DNA from: Hydrogenophaga sp.
GTDB lineage: Bacteria; Pseudomonadota; Gammaproteobacteria; Burkholderiales; Burkholderiaceae_C
Length of the DNA stretch: 64,000 nt
Direction: 5' to 3'
Assembly: GCA_011391595.1 (NCBI GenBank)
Contig: JAABQG010000002.1
Span: 1 to 64,000, forward strand
This document shows, piece by piece, positions 31,637-41,367 of the stretch (position 1 is the first letter of the stretch; every line of letters starts with the position of its first letter). Under the pieces are notes generated by a model. That model was given only the letters and a program-made list of their open reading frames with translations, made no database searches and was not told the DNA's origin. Both the position numbers and the translations under genes were made by a program.

Positions 31637-33894
31637 TCGCGGTACAGCTGGTCCCGGCCGCTTTCATAGGGGCGCGGCCAGTTGGTGGCACGGCTCTGCA
31701 GCTTGGCGGCCTCGTGCAGCGTCCAGGCCGGGTCGGCGAGGTGCGGGCGGCCGACCGCGCACAGGTCGGCGCGGCCGGCGGCGATGATGCTGTTGGCGTG
31801 ATCGGCCTCGGAAATGGCGCCCACCGCCATGGTCGCGATATCCACCTCGTTTCGGATGCGGTCGGCAAATGGGGTCTGGTACATCCGGCCGTACACCGGT
31901 TTCGCCTCGCGCGTGGTCTGGCCGGAAGACACATCGATCAGGTCGCAGCCCGCGGCCTTGAACTGGCGTGCCATCAACACCGCGTCATCGTCGGTGTTGC
32001 CGCCGGGGGCCCAGTCGTGCGCCGAAATGCGCACGCTCATCGGCCGGTCGGACGGCCAGACGCCGCGCATCGCGGCGAACACCTCCAGCGGGTAGCGGCA
32101 GCGGTTCTCGATGGCGCCGCCGTAGGCGTCGTTGCGCTGGTTGGTCAGCGGGCACAGGAAACTCGACAGCAGGTAGCCGTGGGCGCAGTGCAACTCCAGC
32201 CAGTCGAAGCCGGCAGCCGCCGCCCGTCGCGTCGATTCGACGAACTGCGCGGTCAGCCGGTCCATGTCGGCGCGGGTCATGGCGCGCGGCGTCTGGTTCT
32301 GCGCGCCGTAGGCCATCGCGCTGGCGGCCATCAGCGGCCAGTTGCCCTCAGCTAGCGGCTCGTCGTTACCCTCCCAGCCGACGCGGGTCGAGCCCTTGGG
32401 GCCGCTGTGGCCGAGTTGCAGGCCGATGCGGGCGTCGCCCTGGCCGTGAATGAAGTCCACGATGCGCTTGAACGCGGCGGCATGCGTATCGCTCCAAAGA
32501 CCGGGGCAGCCGGGGGTGATGCGGCCCTCGGGCGTCGGGCTGGTCATCTCGACCATGACCATCGCCGCGCCGCCGAGCGCCCGCGCGCCCAGGTGCACCA
32601 GGTGGTAGTCCTGGACCACGCCGTCCACCGCGCTGTACTGCGCCATCGGCGAGACCACGATGCGGTTCTTCAACGTGAGACCCCGCAGCTTGAAGGGCGT
32701 CAGCATCGGCGGCATGACGGTGCCGCCGGAGAACCAGGCCTCGTAGCCTTCCAGCCACCGGGCGTCGCGCAGGCGCAGGTTTTCGTGGCTGATGCGCTGG
32801 CTGCGCGTGAGCATCGAGTACATGAACTGCTGCGGCGCGAAACGGTCGCAGTAGCGCTGGCCGCAAACTTCGAACCATGCCATCGCGTTCCAGGCTGCGT
32901 TCTGCAGCTTGAGCACCTCCACGTTGCGCACTTCCTGGTAGCGCGCCAGCACCTCGGGGATGTGCGCCGCGGTGTCGCCCATCTCGACGAACAGGCGTGT
33001 CAGCTCGATCGCATCCTCGATCGCCAGCTTGGTGCCTGAGCCGATCGCGAAGTGCGCGGTGTGGACTGCATCGCCCATCAGCACCACGTGGCTCTTGCCG
33101 TTGAACAACGACCACTGCTCGCACTTGACCCGCTGGAAGTTCAGCCAGGCTGACCCGCGCAGGTGGCGCGCGTTGGTCATCAGCTTGGCGCCTTGCAGGT
33201 TCTTTGCAAATACCTTCTCGCAGAAGGCGATGGATTCGGCCTGGTCGGCCAGGTCCAGGCGGTGCGCCTGCCAGACGTGCTCCGGGCACTCGACGATGAA
33301 GGTGGTGGTGGTCTCGTCGAACTTGTAGATGTGCGCCTGGAACCAGCCATGCTCGGTCTTCTCGAACAGGAAGGTGAAGGCGTCGTACAGCTTGTGCGTG
33401 CCCAGCCAGATGTAGCGGTTGGGGCGCAGCACGATGTCGGGTTTGAAGACGGCTTCGTACTTGGTGCGGATCTTGGAGAAGATGCCGTCGCTGGCGATGA
33501 TCAGGTCGGCGTCCGGGAAATCCTCGTCCGAGTTCACGTCGGTGTCGAAGACCAGCTTGACCGCCAGCTGCTCGCACCGCCTCTGCAGGATATTCAGCAG
33601 CTTCTTGCGGCCGATACCGACGAAGCCGTGGCCGCCCGAGCGGATCACCTCGCCCTTGAACTCCAGCTCGATGTCGTCCCAGTGGTTGAAGGCCTGCTCG
33701 ATCTCGGCGGCGGTGACCGGGTCCCACTGGCGCATGTTGTCCATGGTCGCGTCGGAGAACACCACGCCCCAGCCGAAGGTGTCGTAGGGCTTGTTGCGCT
33801 CGACCACGGTGATGTCGTGCGCCGGGTTGCGCATCTTCATCAGCAGGCCGAAATACAGGCCGGCGGGGCCGCCGCCGATGCAGACGATCTTCAT
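31603..33894 (-). CDS. abmA: 2-aminobenzoyl-CoA monooxygenase/reductase (AbmA-type; salicylyl-CoA 5-hydroxylase-like)
   Basis: A 763-residue two-domain flavoprotein. Residues 1-~385 are a flavin monooxygenase ([22 protein letters not shown], and the DG and [22 protein letters not shown] motifs). Residues ~395-763 are an old-yellow-enzyme-like reductase ([24 protein letters not shown], then [24 protein letters not shown] and [11 protein letters not shown]). This fusion hydroxylates the CoA-bound aromatic ring at C5 and reduces it in the same protein, the key step of the aerobic 2-aminobenzoyl-CoA pathway of Azoarcus evansii. Genes annotated as salicylyl-CoA 5-hydroxylase are the same family, so the exact ring substituent is an inference from neighbours. 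The ATG at 33894 is preceded by GGAGCG. Confidence 0.92.
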   Translation of the reverse strand: MKIVCIGGGPAGLYFGLLMKMRNPAHDITVVERNKPYDTFGWGVVFSDATMDNMRQWDPVTAAEIEQAFNHWDDIELEFKGEVIRSGGHGFVGIGRKKLLNILQRRCEQLAVKLVFDTDVNSDEDFPDADLIIASDGIFSKIRTKYEAVFKPDIVLRPNRYIWLGTHKLYDAFTFLFEKTEHGWFQAHIYKFDETTTTFIVECPEHVWQAHRLDLADQAESIAFCEKVFAKNLQGAKLMTNARHLRGSAWLNFQRVKCEQWSLFNGKSHVVLMGDAVHTAHFAIGSGTKLAIEDAIELTRLFVEMGDTAAHIPEVLARYQEVRNVEVLKLQNAAWNAMAWFEVCGQRYCDRFAPQQFMYSMLTRSQRISHENLRLRDARWLEGYEAWFSGGTVMPPMLTPFKLRGLTLKNRIVVSPMAQYSAVDGVVQDYHLVHLGARALGGAAMVMVEMTSPTPEGRITPGCPGLWSDTHAAAFKRIVDFIHGQGDARIGLQLGHSGPKGSTRVGWEGNDEPLAEGNWPLMAASAMAYGAQNQTPRAMTRADMDRLTAQFVESTRRAAAAGFDWLELHCAHGYLLSSFLCPLTNQRNDAYGGAIENRCRYPLEVFAAMRGVWPSDRPMSVRISAHDWAPGGNTDDDAVLMARQFKAAGCDLIDVSSGQTTREAKPVYGRMYQTPFADRIRNEVDIATMAVGAISEADHANSIIAAGRADLCAVGRPHLADPAWTLHEAAKLQSRATNWPRPYESGRDQLYREISNKKRTLPA

Positions 33895-33926
33895 GGACGC
33901 TCCAGTGACAGGTGTTTTATCTCCGA

Positions 33927-33955
33927 ATAGTTTAGATCTAAACAAAATACTGCAA
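33927..33955 (-). promoter_or_regulatory. operon promoter with overlapping palindromic operator
   Basis: On the minus strand TTGCAG (-35) and AACTAT (-10) are 17 bp apart, with the perfect 14-bp palindrome GTTTAGATCTAAAC at 33930-33943 covering the spacer and part of the -10 box. This is the best candidate for the MarR binding site; a bound dimer would block RNA polymerase. Assignment is by position and symmetry only. Confidence 0.65.
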
Positions 33956-34027
33956 AGGAGGGGAAACCCGGGTGTGATGGCGCGTCCGGGCGCACAATGG
34001 GCGCTGTTCCGTTCTCAGCGAGTCACC

Positions 34028-34351
34028 ATGCTTTACAAGTTCAAATCTCGGGTCACGGGCGACGTGATCATGCTCGAGCCCAACGGGCGTCGCTTGCTGG
34101 AAATTATCGGCAAGGATCCGGGCGCGCCAGGCATCATCGAGGCGGCGGATGCCCCGGCCGCCATTCATGCGCTCGAAGCGGCCATCGTCCGGGAAGAGGC
34201 CGACCAGAAGACCGCCGTCGAGGAGGCGGCCGCGCAGGGCGAACCGCCGCCCCACTTCGAGGGCATCTCGCTGCGCCAGCGCGCGGTGCCGCTCATCGAC
34301 ATGCTGCGTCGCAGCGAAAAGGCCGGCAAAGAGGTGGTCTGGGGCGTCTAG
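34028..34351 (+). CDS. DUF1840 protein
   Basis: A 107-residue soluble protein. The N-terminal MLYKFKSRVTGDVIMLEPNGRRLLEIIGKD and the internal RQRAVPLIDMLRRSEKAGKEVVWGV define DUF1840, a family confined to betaproteobacteria as far as I recall. The start ATG at 34028 lies divergent to the abmA operon, 133 bp away. The function is unknown; the central helix is rich in Glu and Ala. Confidence 0.93.
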   Translation: MLYKFKSRVTGDVIMLEPNGRRLLEIIGKDPGAPGIIEAADAPAAIHALEAAIVREEADQKTAVEEAAAQGEPPPHFEGISLRQRAVPLIDMLRRSEKAGKEVVWGV

Positions 34352-34353
34352 AC

Positions 34354-34384
34354 GCAAAAACGCCCGGCGAAATGCGGCCGGGCG
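34354..34384 (-). terminator. terminator between DUF1840 and Bug genes
   Basis: CGCCCGGC and GCCGGGCG form a perfect 8-bp stem with an 8-nt loop. On the minus strand the stem is followed by TTTTT, so it terminates the Bug gene at 34407-35417. The plus-strand direction lacks a T-run, but the hairpin may serve both convergent genes. Confidence 0.75.
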
Positions 34385-34406
34385 AATGAGCCGGGTGCGA
34401 CAAAGT

Positions 34407-35417
34407 TCAGTCCACCTTCGCGCCGGAGGCCTTGACCACGTTGGCCCACTTGATGTGTTCCGCGTCGATCATCTTCGCGAATTCCTGCGGCGTGTTGCCG
34501 CCAGGAATCGCGCCCTGGGCCAGCAGCTTTTCCTTGACGGCGGGGGAGGCCAGCGCCTTGGCGGTTTCCTGCTGGATGCGGTTGATGATGTCAGGCGGGG
34601 TGCCGGCGGGCGCCAGCAGGCCGAACCAGGAACTGGCGTCGAAGCCCTTCAGACCAGCGGCCTCCGCGATCGTCGGCAGGTCGGGCACGGCGGCCGAGCG
34701 TTCGGCGCTGGTCACCGCGAAAGCCTTGAGCTTGCCGCCCTTGATCTGCGGCAGGGCCGAAGGCAGGTTGTCGAACATCACATCCGTGTTGCCAGCCACC
34801 AGATCCAGCAGCGCGGGACCCGAGCCGCGATAGGGGATGTGGGTCATGAAGATGCCGGTGCGCGACTTGAACAGCTCGCCCGCCAGATGGATCGAGGTGC
34901 CGTTGCCGCTGGATGCCATGCTCAGCTTGCCAGGGTTGGCCTTGGCGTACTTGATGAAATCAGCCACGCTGTTGATGCCCAGGGCTTTTGCGCGCTCGGC
35001 GTTCATCACCATCACGTTGGGCACGCCGGCCACCAGCGTGATCGGGGCGAAGTCCTTCTGCGGGTCATAAGGCAGCTTGTTGTACAGCGCCTTGTTGATG
35101 CCGTGCGTGCCCACCGTGCCCATCAGCAGGGTGTAACCGTCCGCCGGTGACTTGGCCACGATGTCCGCGCCAACGTTGCCGCCGGCGCCCGCGCGGTTGT
35201 CCACGATGAACTGCTGATTGAAAGCCCGGGACAACTCGGGCGCCATGGCGCGCGCCAGGATGTCCGTCGTGCCACCAGGCGCGAAGGGCACCACGATCTT
35301 GACGGGCTTGGTGGGCCAGGCGCCCTGCGCCAGGACGGCAGGGACGCTCAGCAGCAGGGCGGCGCCAGCGATGGCGGACAAGGCGGCGCGGCGATGGAAG
35401 GCGGATCTCGGGGTCAT
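34407..35417 (-). CDS. Bug/TctC-family tripartite tricarboxylate-type binding protein
   Basis: A 336-residue periplasmic binding protein with a signal peptide (residues ~8-31, ending VLAQ). The mature protein has [26 protein letters not shown], a TctC signature in which the loop after strand 1 binds a carboxylate, and [28 protein letters not shown]. TctC proteins feed TctAB permeases, and betaproteobacteria carry many solitary copies. No tctA/tctB is nearby. Location next to catabolic genes suggests an aromatic or dicarboxylic acid ligand. It has its own terminator. Confidence 0.93.
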   Translation of the reverse strand: MTPRSAFHRRAALSAIAGAALLLSVPAVLAQGAWPTKPVKIVVPFAPGGTTDILARAMAPELSRAFNQQFIVDNRAGAGGNVGADIVAKSPADGYTLLMGTVGTHGINKALYNKLPYDPQKDFAPITLVAGVPNVMVMNAERAKALGINSVADFIKYAKANPGKLSMASSGNGTSIHLAGELFKSRTGIFMTHIPYRGSGPALLDLVAGNTDVMFDNLPSALPQIKGGKLKAFAVTSAERSAAVPDLPTIAEAAGLKGFDASSWFGLLAPAGTPPDIINRIQQETAKALASPAVKEKLLAQGAIPGGNTPQEFAKMIDAEHIKWANVVKASGAKVD

Positions 35418-35465
35418 TCAGGTCTCCTGGATTGGTCGCCCATTGTCCACCAGCCCGTGCGTAAA

Positions 35466-36455
35466 TCAGTCAGCGTAAACGCCAGCCGCCTTGATGACGG
35501 GGCTCCATCGGGCAATCTCGGCCGCCACAAACTTCTTGTGTTCGGCGGGCTCCAGCCGCTTGTCGGTCACGACCACAGCGCCCAGGCCTTCCTGCTTCTT
35601 GATGAACTCGGGGTCCTTCAGGGCAGCGATCAACGCGGTGTTGATCCTGGCCTGCACGTCCGCTGGCGTGCCCTTGGGCGCGTACAGGCCGTGCCAGATC
35701 GTGACCTGGAAGTTCTTCAGGCCCGACTCGTCCAAGGTCGGCAAATCCTTGAGCGCCGGAGTCGTCAGGCGCTTCAGCGTCGTCACGCCATAAGCCTTGA
35801 CCTTTTTGCCTTCGATCTGGCTGGTCGTGTTGGTGGTCTGGTCGCACATCAGGTCGATCTGCCCGCCGATCAGGTCGGTCATGGCCGGGGCCGTGCCCTT
35901 GTACGGCACCGTGGTCATGTCCACCTGCCAGGCGTTTTGCAGCAGCAGTCCGCACAAGTGCGAGGCCGAACCGACGCCGGCATTGCCCAGATTGATCTTG
36001 CCCTTGTTCTGGTTGATCCAGGCCGTCAGTTCCTTGTAGTTGGTCGCGGACAGGGAGGGACGGCCGATCAGCGTCATGGGCACGTCGTTGACCATGCCCA
36101 GGTATTCGAAGTCGGTTTCCACCTTGAACGGCATGTTGCGCAGTAGCGAGGGCATGGTGGCCATGGCAATGTGCGCCAGCAGCAGCGTGTGGCCATCCGG
36201 GCTGGCCTTGGCCACCTTGTTGGTGCCGATGGAACTGCCGGCGCCAGCGGCATTGTCCACCACCACCGTGGCGCCGCCGAGGGGTTTGCGCAGCGCTTCG
36301 GCCAGATCGCGCGCCACGCGATCGGTCGGCCCGCCTGCCGCGAACGGCACGACGATGGTGATCGGCTTGTCCTTGACGGGAAAGTCCGCAGCGAGGGTCC
36401 CCGTGGCGGCCAGGGTCGCGGCGGCGAGGGTGGCGAGGGAAATCAGTTTCTTCAT
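35466..36455 (-). CDS. Bug/TctC-family binding protein, second copy
   Basis: A 329-residue periplasmic protein with a signal peptide (MKKLISLATLAAATLAATGTLAA). It carries the same ITIVVPFAAGGPTDRVARDLAEAL and VDNAAGAGSSIGTNKVAKASPDGHTLLL motifs, but is distinct from the neighbouring copy (about one-third identity by eye), so it is an old paralogue and not a recent duplicate. A conserved Cys pair (HLCGLLL, LMCDQTT) may form a disulfide. It lies 48 bp from the other Bug gene on the same strand; each may have its own promoter. Confidence 0.93.
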   Translation of the reverse strand: MKKLISLATLAAATLAATGTLAADFPVKDKPITIVVPFAAGGPTDRVARDLAEALRKPLGGATVVVDNAAGAGSSIGTNKVAKASPDGHTLLLAHIAMATMPSLLRNMPFKVETDFEYLGMVNDVPMTLIGRPSLSATNYKELTAWINQNKGKINLGNAGVGSASHLCGLLLQNAWQVDMTTVPYKGTAPAMTDLIGGQIDLMCDQTTNTTSQIEGKKVKAYGVTTLKRLTTPALKDLPTLDESGLKNFQVTIWHGLYAPKGTPADVQARINTALIAALKDPEFIKKQEGLGAVVVTDKRLEPAEHKKFVAAEIARWSPVIKAAGVYAD

Positions 36456-36583
36456 GACGTGATGTCTCCGTGATTGAGGAAGCGGATCGTAGCGGCCGCA
36501 GGCCACGCCGTCATCGTGAAAACTACGTATCCCACACCTTCTGCACGGAAATGGCCCGGGAGCAATGTCCAAAGACCCGCAGC

Positions 36584-37840
36584 CTACTTGTAGCTGCGCG
36601 CGTCCTCGATGACCTTGCCGTCGTTGGGCAGGCTGCCGGGCAGCAGCACCTCGACATCACCGCGCAGTTTGGTCACATCGCGGATGGCCTCGCCGACGCG
36701 GGTGTGCAGGCCTTCCGGGGCCGTGCACGCGGTCTCGACCTTGAGCGTCATGCTGTCGTTGGCCATCTCCCCGGTCACCACGAGGCGGGCCTTGACGATG
36801 TCGGGAAAGCGCTTGACGATCTCCGCCACCTGGCCCGGATGCACGAACATGCCGCGGATCTTGGTCGTCTGGTCGGCGCGGCCCATCCAGCCCTTGATGC
36901 GGGTGTTGGTGCGGCCGGTCGGGCAGGGGCCGGGAAGGATGGCCGAGAGGTCGCCGGTGCCGAAACGGATCAGCGGGTAGTCGGGGTTCAGTGAGGTCAC
37001 CACCAGTTCGCCGACTTCCCCCTCGGGCACCGGGTCGCCGGTGCCGGGGCGCACGATCTCGACGATCACGCTCTCGTCAAGCACCAGGCCTTCGCGCGCC
37101 GGGGTTTCATAGGCGATCAGGCCGAGGTCGGCGGTGGCATAACACTGGTAGCCGTCGATGCCATGGGAAGTGAACCAGTCGCGCAGGCTGGGCGGGAACG
37201 CCTCGCCGCCGAACATGGCCTTGGTCACGCTGGGCAAGGCCACGCCCATTTCGGCGGCCTTCTCGACAATGATCCGCAGGAAGCTCGGGGTGCCGATATA
37301 GCCGGCCGGCCGGAGTTCGGCCATGGCCTGCACCTGTTGCTCGGTCTGCCCGGTGCCGCCCGGGAACACGGTGCAGCCCAAAGCATGCGCGCCGGTTTCC
37401 ATCATGGAGCCGGCCGGCACGAAGTGGTAGCTGAAGCTGTTGTGGATCAGCTCGCCGGGCCGAAAGCCCGCCGCAAAGATGGCTCTGGCCATGCGCCAGT
37501 AGTCGCGCCCGGCGCCTTCGGGTTCATAGATCGTGCCGGGGCTGGCAAAGACGCGCGGCATGGCCTTGCCGAAGCCGATGGCGCTGAAGCCGCCAAACAC
37601 GCTGCCGCCTTCGCTGCGATGTTTCTTCTGCAGTTCCAGCAGCTCATGCTTGCGGATGACTGGCAGCTTGGCCAGTGCCGCCCGGGTGGTGATGGCTGGC
37701 GCGTCCACGCCCGCCAGGATGCCGGCGAAGGCCGGCGCGCGCGACTGCGCATGGGCGATCTGGCCCGGCAAGGCCCGCAGCAGGGCGGCCTCGCGGACTT
37801 CTGGCTTGCGCTGCTCCAGCGCGTCAAAAAATGAGCTCAT
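36584..37840 (-). CDS. PaaK-like phenylacetate-CoA ligase family protein
   Basis: A 418-residue adenylate-forming enzyme of the phenylacetate-CoA ligase group. The motif order is that of PaaK: FFDALEQRKPEVREAALLRALPGQIAHA at the start, a divergent P-loop (FASPGTIYEPEGAGRDYW), then GYQCYATADLGLIAYE, DLSAI and a C-terminal IRGMFVHPGQVAEIV and EVLLPGSLPNDGKVIEDARSYK. The P-loop departs from the canonical SSGTTG form, so activity on phenylacetate is uncertain. It is the last gene of the Liv-type operon, 51 bp after livF. Confidence 0.85.
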   Translation of the reverse strand: MSSFFDALEQRKPEVREAALLRALPGQIAHAQSRAPAFAGILAGVDAPAITTRAALAKLPVIRKHELLELQKKHRSEGGSVFGGFSAIGFGKAMPRVFASPGTIYEPEGAGRDYWRMARAIFAAGFRPGELIHNSFSYHFVPAGSMMETGAHALGCTVFPGGTGQTEQQVQAMAELRPAGYIGTPSFLRIIVEKAAEMGVALPSVTKAMFGGEAFPPSLRDWFTSHGIDGYQCYATADLGLIAYETPAREGLVLDESVIVEIVRPGTGDPVPEGEVGELVVTSLNPDYPLIRFGTGDLSAILPGPCPTGRTNTRIKGWMGRADQTTKIRGMFVHPGQVAEIVKRFPDIVKARLVVTGEMANDSMTLKVETACTAPEGLHTRVGEAIRDVTKLRGDVEVLLPGSLPNDGKVIEDARSYK

Positions 37841-37891
37841 TCACGCGGCTTTCGAAATGAAGGGGATCGAAGGAAAAGGCGCAATCGGCGC

Positions 37892-38701
37892 TCAGGCCAG
37901 CCAGCGCTTGCGGCGCTTGTAGCTCTTGACGTCCTTGAAGCTCTTGCGCTCGCCGCCGCCCATGCCCAGGTAGAACTCCTTGACGTCCTCGTTGTTGGCC
38001 AGGTCGCTGGCGATGCCGTCCATCACCACCCGGCCGCTTTCCATGATGTAGCCGTAGTCGGCATAGCGCAGCGCCATGTTGGTGTTCTGCTCGGCCAGCA
38101 GGAAGGTGACCTTCTCCTTGGTGTTGAGGTCTTTCACGATGTTGAAAACCTCTTCCACGATCTGCGGCGCCAGGCCCATGGAAGGCTCGTCGAGCAGCAC
38201 CATGCTCGGGTTGGCCATGATGGCGCGGCCGATGGCGCACATCTGTTGTTCACCACCCGAGGTATAGGCGGCCTGCGAGGTGCGCCGCGTCTTCAGGCGC
38301 GGAAAGTAGTTGTAGACCTTTTCCAGATTGGCCGCGATCTCGCCCTTGTCCTTGCGGGTGTAGGAGCCTGTCATCAGGTTCTCCTCGATCGTCAGGTGGG
38401 CAAAGCAGTGGCGGCCTTCCATCACCTGCACCACGCCGCGCTGCACCAGGTCGGCCGGCGACAGGTTTTCGATGCGCTCGCCGCGGAGTTCGATCGAGCC
38501 CTTGGTCACCTCGCCGCGCTCCCCCTTGAGCAGGTTGGAGACGGCCCGCAGCGTGGTGGTCTTGCCCGCGCCATTGCCACCCAGAATCGCGACGATGCCC
38601 CCCTGCGGCACCTGCAATGACACGCCCTTGAGCACCAGGATCACGTGGTTGTAGATGACCTCGATGCCGTTGACGTTGAGAACGATAGTTTTAGGTTCCA
38701 T
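37892..38701 (-). CDS. livF: LivF-type ABC transporter ATPase
   Basis: A 269-residue cytosolic ATPase of the branched-chain amino acid (HAAT) type. Walker A is GGNGAGKTT; the signature motif is TSGGEQQMCAIGRA, in place of LSGGQ; Walker B is MVLLDEPSMGLAP; the switch His is replaced by an Asn/Gln context in LLAEQNTNMAL, as is typical for LivF. It pairs with the LivG-type ATPase 4 kb upstream in transcription. A 44-bp hairpin lies between it and the binding-protein gene. An in-frame ATG at 38722 is an alternative start. Confidence 0.93.
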   Translation of the reverse strand: MEPKTIVLNVNGIEVIYNHVILVLKGVSLQVPQGGIVAILGGNGAGKTTTLRAVSNLLKGERGEVTKGSIELRGERIENLSPADLVQRGVVQVMEGRHCFAHLTIEENLMTGSYTRKDKGEIAANLEKVYNYFPRLKTRRTSQAAYTSGGEQQMCAIGRAIMANPSMVLLDEPSMGLAPQIVEEVFNIVKDLNTKEKVTFLLAEQNTNMALRYADYGYIMESGRVVMDGIASDLANNEDVKEFYLGMGGGERKSFKDVKSYKRRKRWLA

Positions 38702-38803
38702 GAATCGTGTCCTGTTGACCAATCGGCAGAACTGCGGTTGCAGTCCTGGCGATTGGCGGCTCGCCGGAGCCGCAGCCCATCAAGTCATGCTTGGATGGGG
38801 TGA

Positions 38804-38847
38804 GTGCCGTCAGACTGGTCTGGGAAGCACCAGCCTGACGGGGGCAC
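38804..38847 (-). promoter_or_regulatory. intergenic hairpin between the binding protein and LivF genes
   Basis: GTGCCcccGTCAGgCTGGT and ACCAGtCTGACGGCAC form an interrupted long stem with no T-run. It lies after the binding-protein gene. Such hairpins stabilise the upstream mRNA and reduce read-through, giving more binding protein than ATPase. Confidence 0.55.
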
Positions 38848-38850
38848 TGT

Positions 38851-40188
38851 TCAGGACTGGCAGTCCTGGGGGGTGCGGCGGGTCAGCTTTTTCTCAGCAG
38901 CGTACTTCTCCGCCGAAGCCTTCACGAGCGGCTTGATGATCTGCTCGTCGGCCTGGATCCAGTCGGAAGCCCAGGTGAACTTGCTGCCGTCCCAGGTGTG
39001 CACGCGGGCCCAGTTGGCGCCGAGGTGATCGGCGCAGCTGGTGGACACCGGGCGCATCACGCCCTTGAAGCCAAGCGCGTCAAGCTTGGCCTGGGTCAGG
39101 TTGAGGTTCTCATAGCCCCAACGCGCCTGCTCGCCGGTCATGACCTTGCCCTTGCCGAAGCGTTCCTGCGCCTGGCGCACACCTTCCACCGCCAGCATCG
39201 CGCCGACAGCGCCACGCATGTAGAGCACGGAGCCGACCTCGTCCTTCGGGCCGGTACCCTGGCCCTTGGCATGCACCTTCTCCAGGATTTCCTTGACCAC
39301 CTGTGACTGCGGTTCGGCGCCGTGTTGCATCATGACCGCGCTGTAGCCCTTGGCGGCGGCGCCGACGTCCTTCAGATCCGGCTCGGCGCCCGACCACCAG
39401 GTCCCGAACATTTTTTCACGCGGATAGCCGGTGGCGACGGCTTCCTTGATGGCGGTCGGGGTCATCACGCCCCAGGTCTGCATCACCACAAAGTCCGGCT
39501 TCTGCTGGCGGATCTGCAGCCAGATCGCCTTTTGCTCGACGCCAGGGGCGGGCACCGGAAGCAACTGCAGAGTAAAGCCGTGCATCGAGGCGCGCTCCTG
39601 CACGATGGGGAGCAGTTCCTTGCCGAACGGGCTGTCATGGTAGACCACAGCGATCTTCTTGCCCTTGAGCTTGTCCCAGCCACCTTCCTTCTTGGCGATG
39701 TGCTGCAGCACGGCATCGCCGGCCAGCCAGTAGTGGCCAATCAGCGGGAAGTTCCATTTGAAGATGCCACCATCAGCCGTATCGCTGCGACCGTAGCCAG
39801 AGGTGATCATCGGGATCTTGTCGCCCGGGATCTTTTCGGTCAGTGCGAAAGTGATGCCGGTTGACAGGGGCTGAAACACCGTGGCGCCGCCATGCTTGCC
39901 TTTGAGTCGTTCGTAGCACTCGACGCCGCGGTCGGTGGCGTAGGCGGTTTCGCATTCCTCAACGAGTGTGTTGACACCGTTGATGCCGCCGCGGGCATTG
40001 ACCAGCTTCATGTAGTCGTTGTGGCCGTTCGCCCAAGGCGTGGCATTGGGCGCGACGGGGCCGGTTCGGCCCGACAGCACCGGGAAAAACTGCTCCTTCG
40101 CCTGGGCGAAAGCAGCAGAGGTCACGAGCGCGCCGGAAAGACCGGCGGCGACTACGGTGGCAGCGAGAGCGAGTTGTCGAAGCTTCAT
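38851..40188 (-). CDS. ABC transporter periplasmic binding protein (Liv/amide type)
   Basis: A 445-residue exported binding protein. The signal peptide covers residues 1-29 (MKLRQLALAATVVAAGLSGALVTSAAFAQA). The mature protein has the two-lobed Peripla_BP_6 fold with RTGPVAPNATPWANGHNDYMKLVNARGGINGV at the N-terminus and AVVYHDSPFGKELLPIVQERA in lobe 2. This is longer than the amino-acid binding LivJ (about 370) and belongs to the group that often binds amides, urea or aromatic acids. Linkage with two acyl-CoA ligase genes favours an organic acid ligand. Confidence 0.9.
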   Translation of the reverse strand: MKLRQLALAATVVAAGLSGALVTSAAFAQAKEQFFPVLSGRTGPVAPNATPWANGHNDYMKLVNARGGINGVNTLVEECETAYATDRGVECYERLKGKHGGATVFQPLSTGITFALTEKIPGDKIPMITSGYGRSDTADGGIFKWNFPLIGHYWLAGDAVLQHIAKKEGGWDKLKGKKIAVVYHDSPFGKELLPIVQERASMHGFTLQLLPVPAPGVEQKAIWLQIRQQKPDFVVMQTWGVMTPTAIKEAVATGYPREKMFGTWWSGAEPDLKDVGAAAKGYSAVMMQHGAEPQSQVVKEILEKVHAKGQGTGPKDEVGSVLYMRGAVGAMLAVEGVRQAQERFGKGKVMTGEQARWGYENLNLTQAKLDALGFKGVMRPVSTSCADHLGANWARVHTWDGSKFTWASDWIQADEQIIKPLVKASAEKYAAEKKLTRRTPQDCQS

Positions 40189-40273
40189 GGTTTGTCTCCT
40201 AAAAAAAGTGAAGCACAGGGGAACGGGGTCAATATCGCGTGTACGGTTCGATACCGGTGAGGGTCGCCTGGTA

Positions 40274-41350
40274 TCAGTGGGGGAAGGGCCACAGTCGCAG
40301 CTTCTGCTTGGCGATGCTCCATAGCTTGGCCAGGCCATGGGGTTCGGCAATCAGAAACCACACGATCAGCGCGCCAAAGACCATGAATTCGCTGTGGGAA
40401 ATCGTGGCGGTCGAAATCTCCACGCCGACCAGTGCGCCAGCCCAAGGCAGGAACTGGTTCAGGAAGATCGGTAGCACCACGATGAAAGCTGCGCCGAAGA
40501 AGCTGCCCATGATCGATCCCATGCCGCCAATGATCACCATGAACAGCAGCTGGAAGGATCGGTCAATCGAGAACGCTGCAGGCTCCCACGAACCCAGGTG
40601 CACGAAGCCCCACAGCCCACCCGCCACACCGACGATGAAGGAGCTGACGGCAAAAGCGCTGAGCTTGGCGTAGACGGGGCGAATGCCGATCACAGCCGCG
40701 GCAACATCCATGTCGCGGATCGCCATCCACTCGCGTCCAATGGCGGAGCGCACCAGATTTTTTGCCAGCAATCCGAAAACTACCAGAAAGGCCAGGCAGA
40801 AGAGGTACTTCTCCAGGGGCGTGTCAATGCGCCATCCGGCGATCTGCAGGTTGGACACCGACACCGAGCCGGAAGAGCTGTTGTTGGTGAACCAGCTGAT
40901 GCGGCTGAACGCCCAGTCACAGAAAAACTGTGCCGCCAGTGTGGCAACGGCCAGGTACAGGCCTTTGACGCGCAGGCTCGGTATGCCAAAGAATATGCCC
41001 ACCAGCGTAGCAAAGAAGCCCCCCGACAGCAGTGCCAGGATCAGCGGCATGCCGTCGATGCGCACATACGTGTTGTAGGCCATGTAGGCGCCCACCGCCA
41101 TGAAGGCACCCGAGCCCAGCGAAATCTGCCCGCAGTAGCCCACCAGGATGTTCACGCCCAGCGCCGCCAGCGACAGGATCAGGAACGGGATCAGGATGGC
41201 GCGGTACATGTATTCATCGACCAGCATGGGCACGCCGACGAACGCGAAGGCAATCAACGCCAGGATGACCCAGCGATCCTGGGAGATCGGAAAGATCTGC
41301 TGATCAGCACGGTAGGTGGTCTTGAACTGACCGTTTTCGCGGTAAAACAT
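40274..41350 (-). CDS. livM: LivM-type ABC transporter permease
   Basis: A 358-residue membrane protein with about nine helices. It has the LivM segments ILSLAALGVNILVGYCGQISLGSGAFMAVGAYMA, FGIPSLRVKGLYLAVATLAAQF and the EAA-like loop of the family (VIGIRPVYAKLSAFAVSSFIVGVAGGLWGF). A periplasmic loop rich in Ser/Asn (NNSSSGSVSVSN) follows helix 5. It lies downstream of livH and upstream of the binding-protein gene. Confidence 0.92.
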   Translation of the reverse strand: MFYRENGQFKTTYRADQQIFPISQDRWVILALIAFAFVGVPMLVDEYMYRAILIPFLILSLAALGVNILVGYCGQISLGSGAFMAVGAYMAYNTYVRIDGMPLILALLSGGFFATLVGIFFGIPSLRVKGLYLAVATLAAQFFCDWAFSRISWFTNNSSSGSVSVSNLQIAGWRIDTPLEKYLFCLAFLVVFGLLAKNLVRSAIGREWMAIRDMDVAAAVIGIRPVYAKLSAFAVSSFIVGVAGGLWGFVHLGSWEPAAFSIDRSFQLLFMVIIGGMGSIMGSFFGAAFIVVLPIFLNQFLPWAGALVGVEISTATISHSEFMVFGALIVWFLIAEPHGLAKLWSIAKQKLRLWPFPH

Positions 41351-41367
41351 GGTGGGTACTCGGGCAG

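Noticed and set aside
40240-40262. GGTTCGATACC, which resembles a tRNA T-arm
   Set aside because: No acceptor stem, anticodon arm or D-arm can be built around it.
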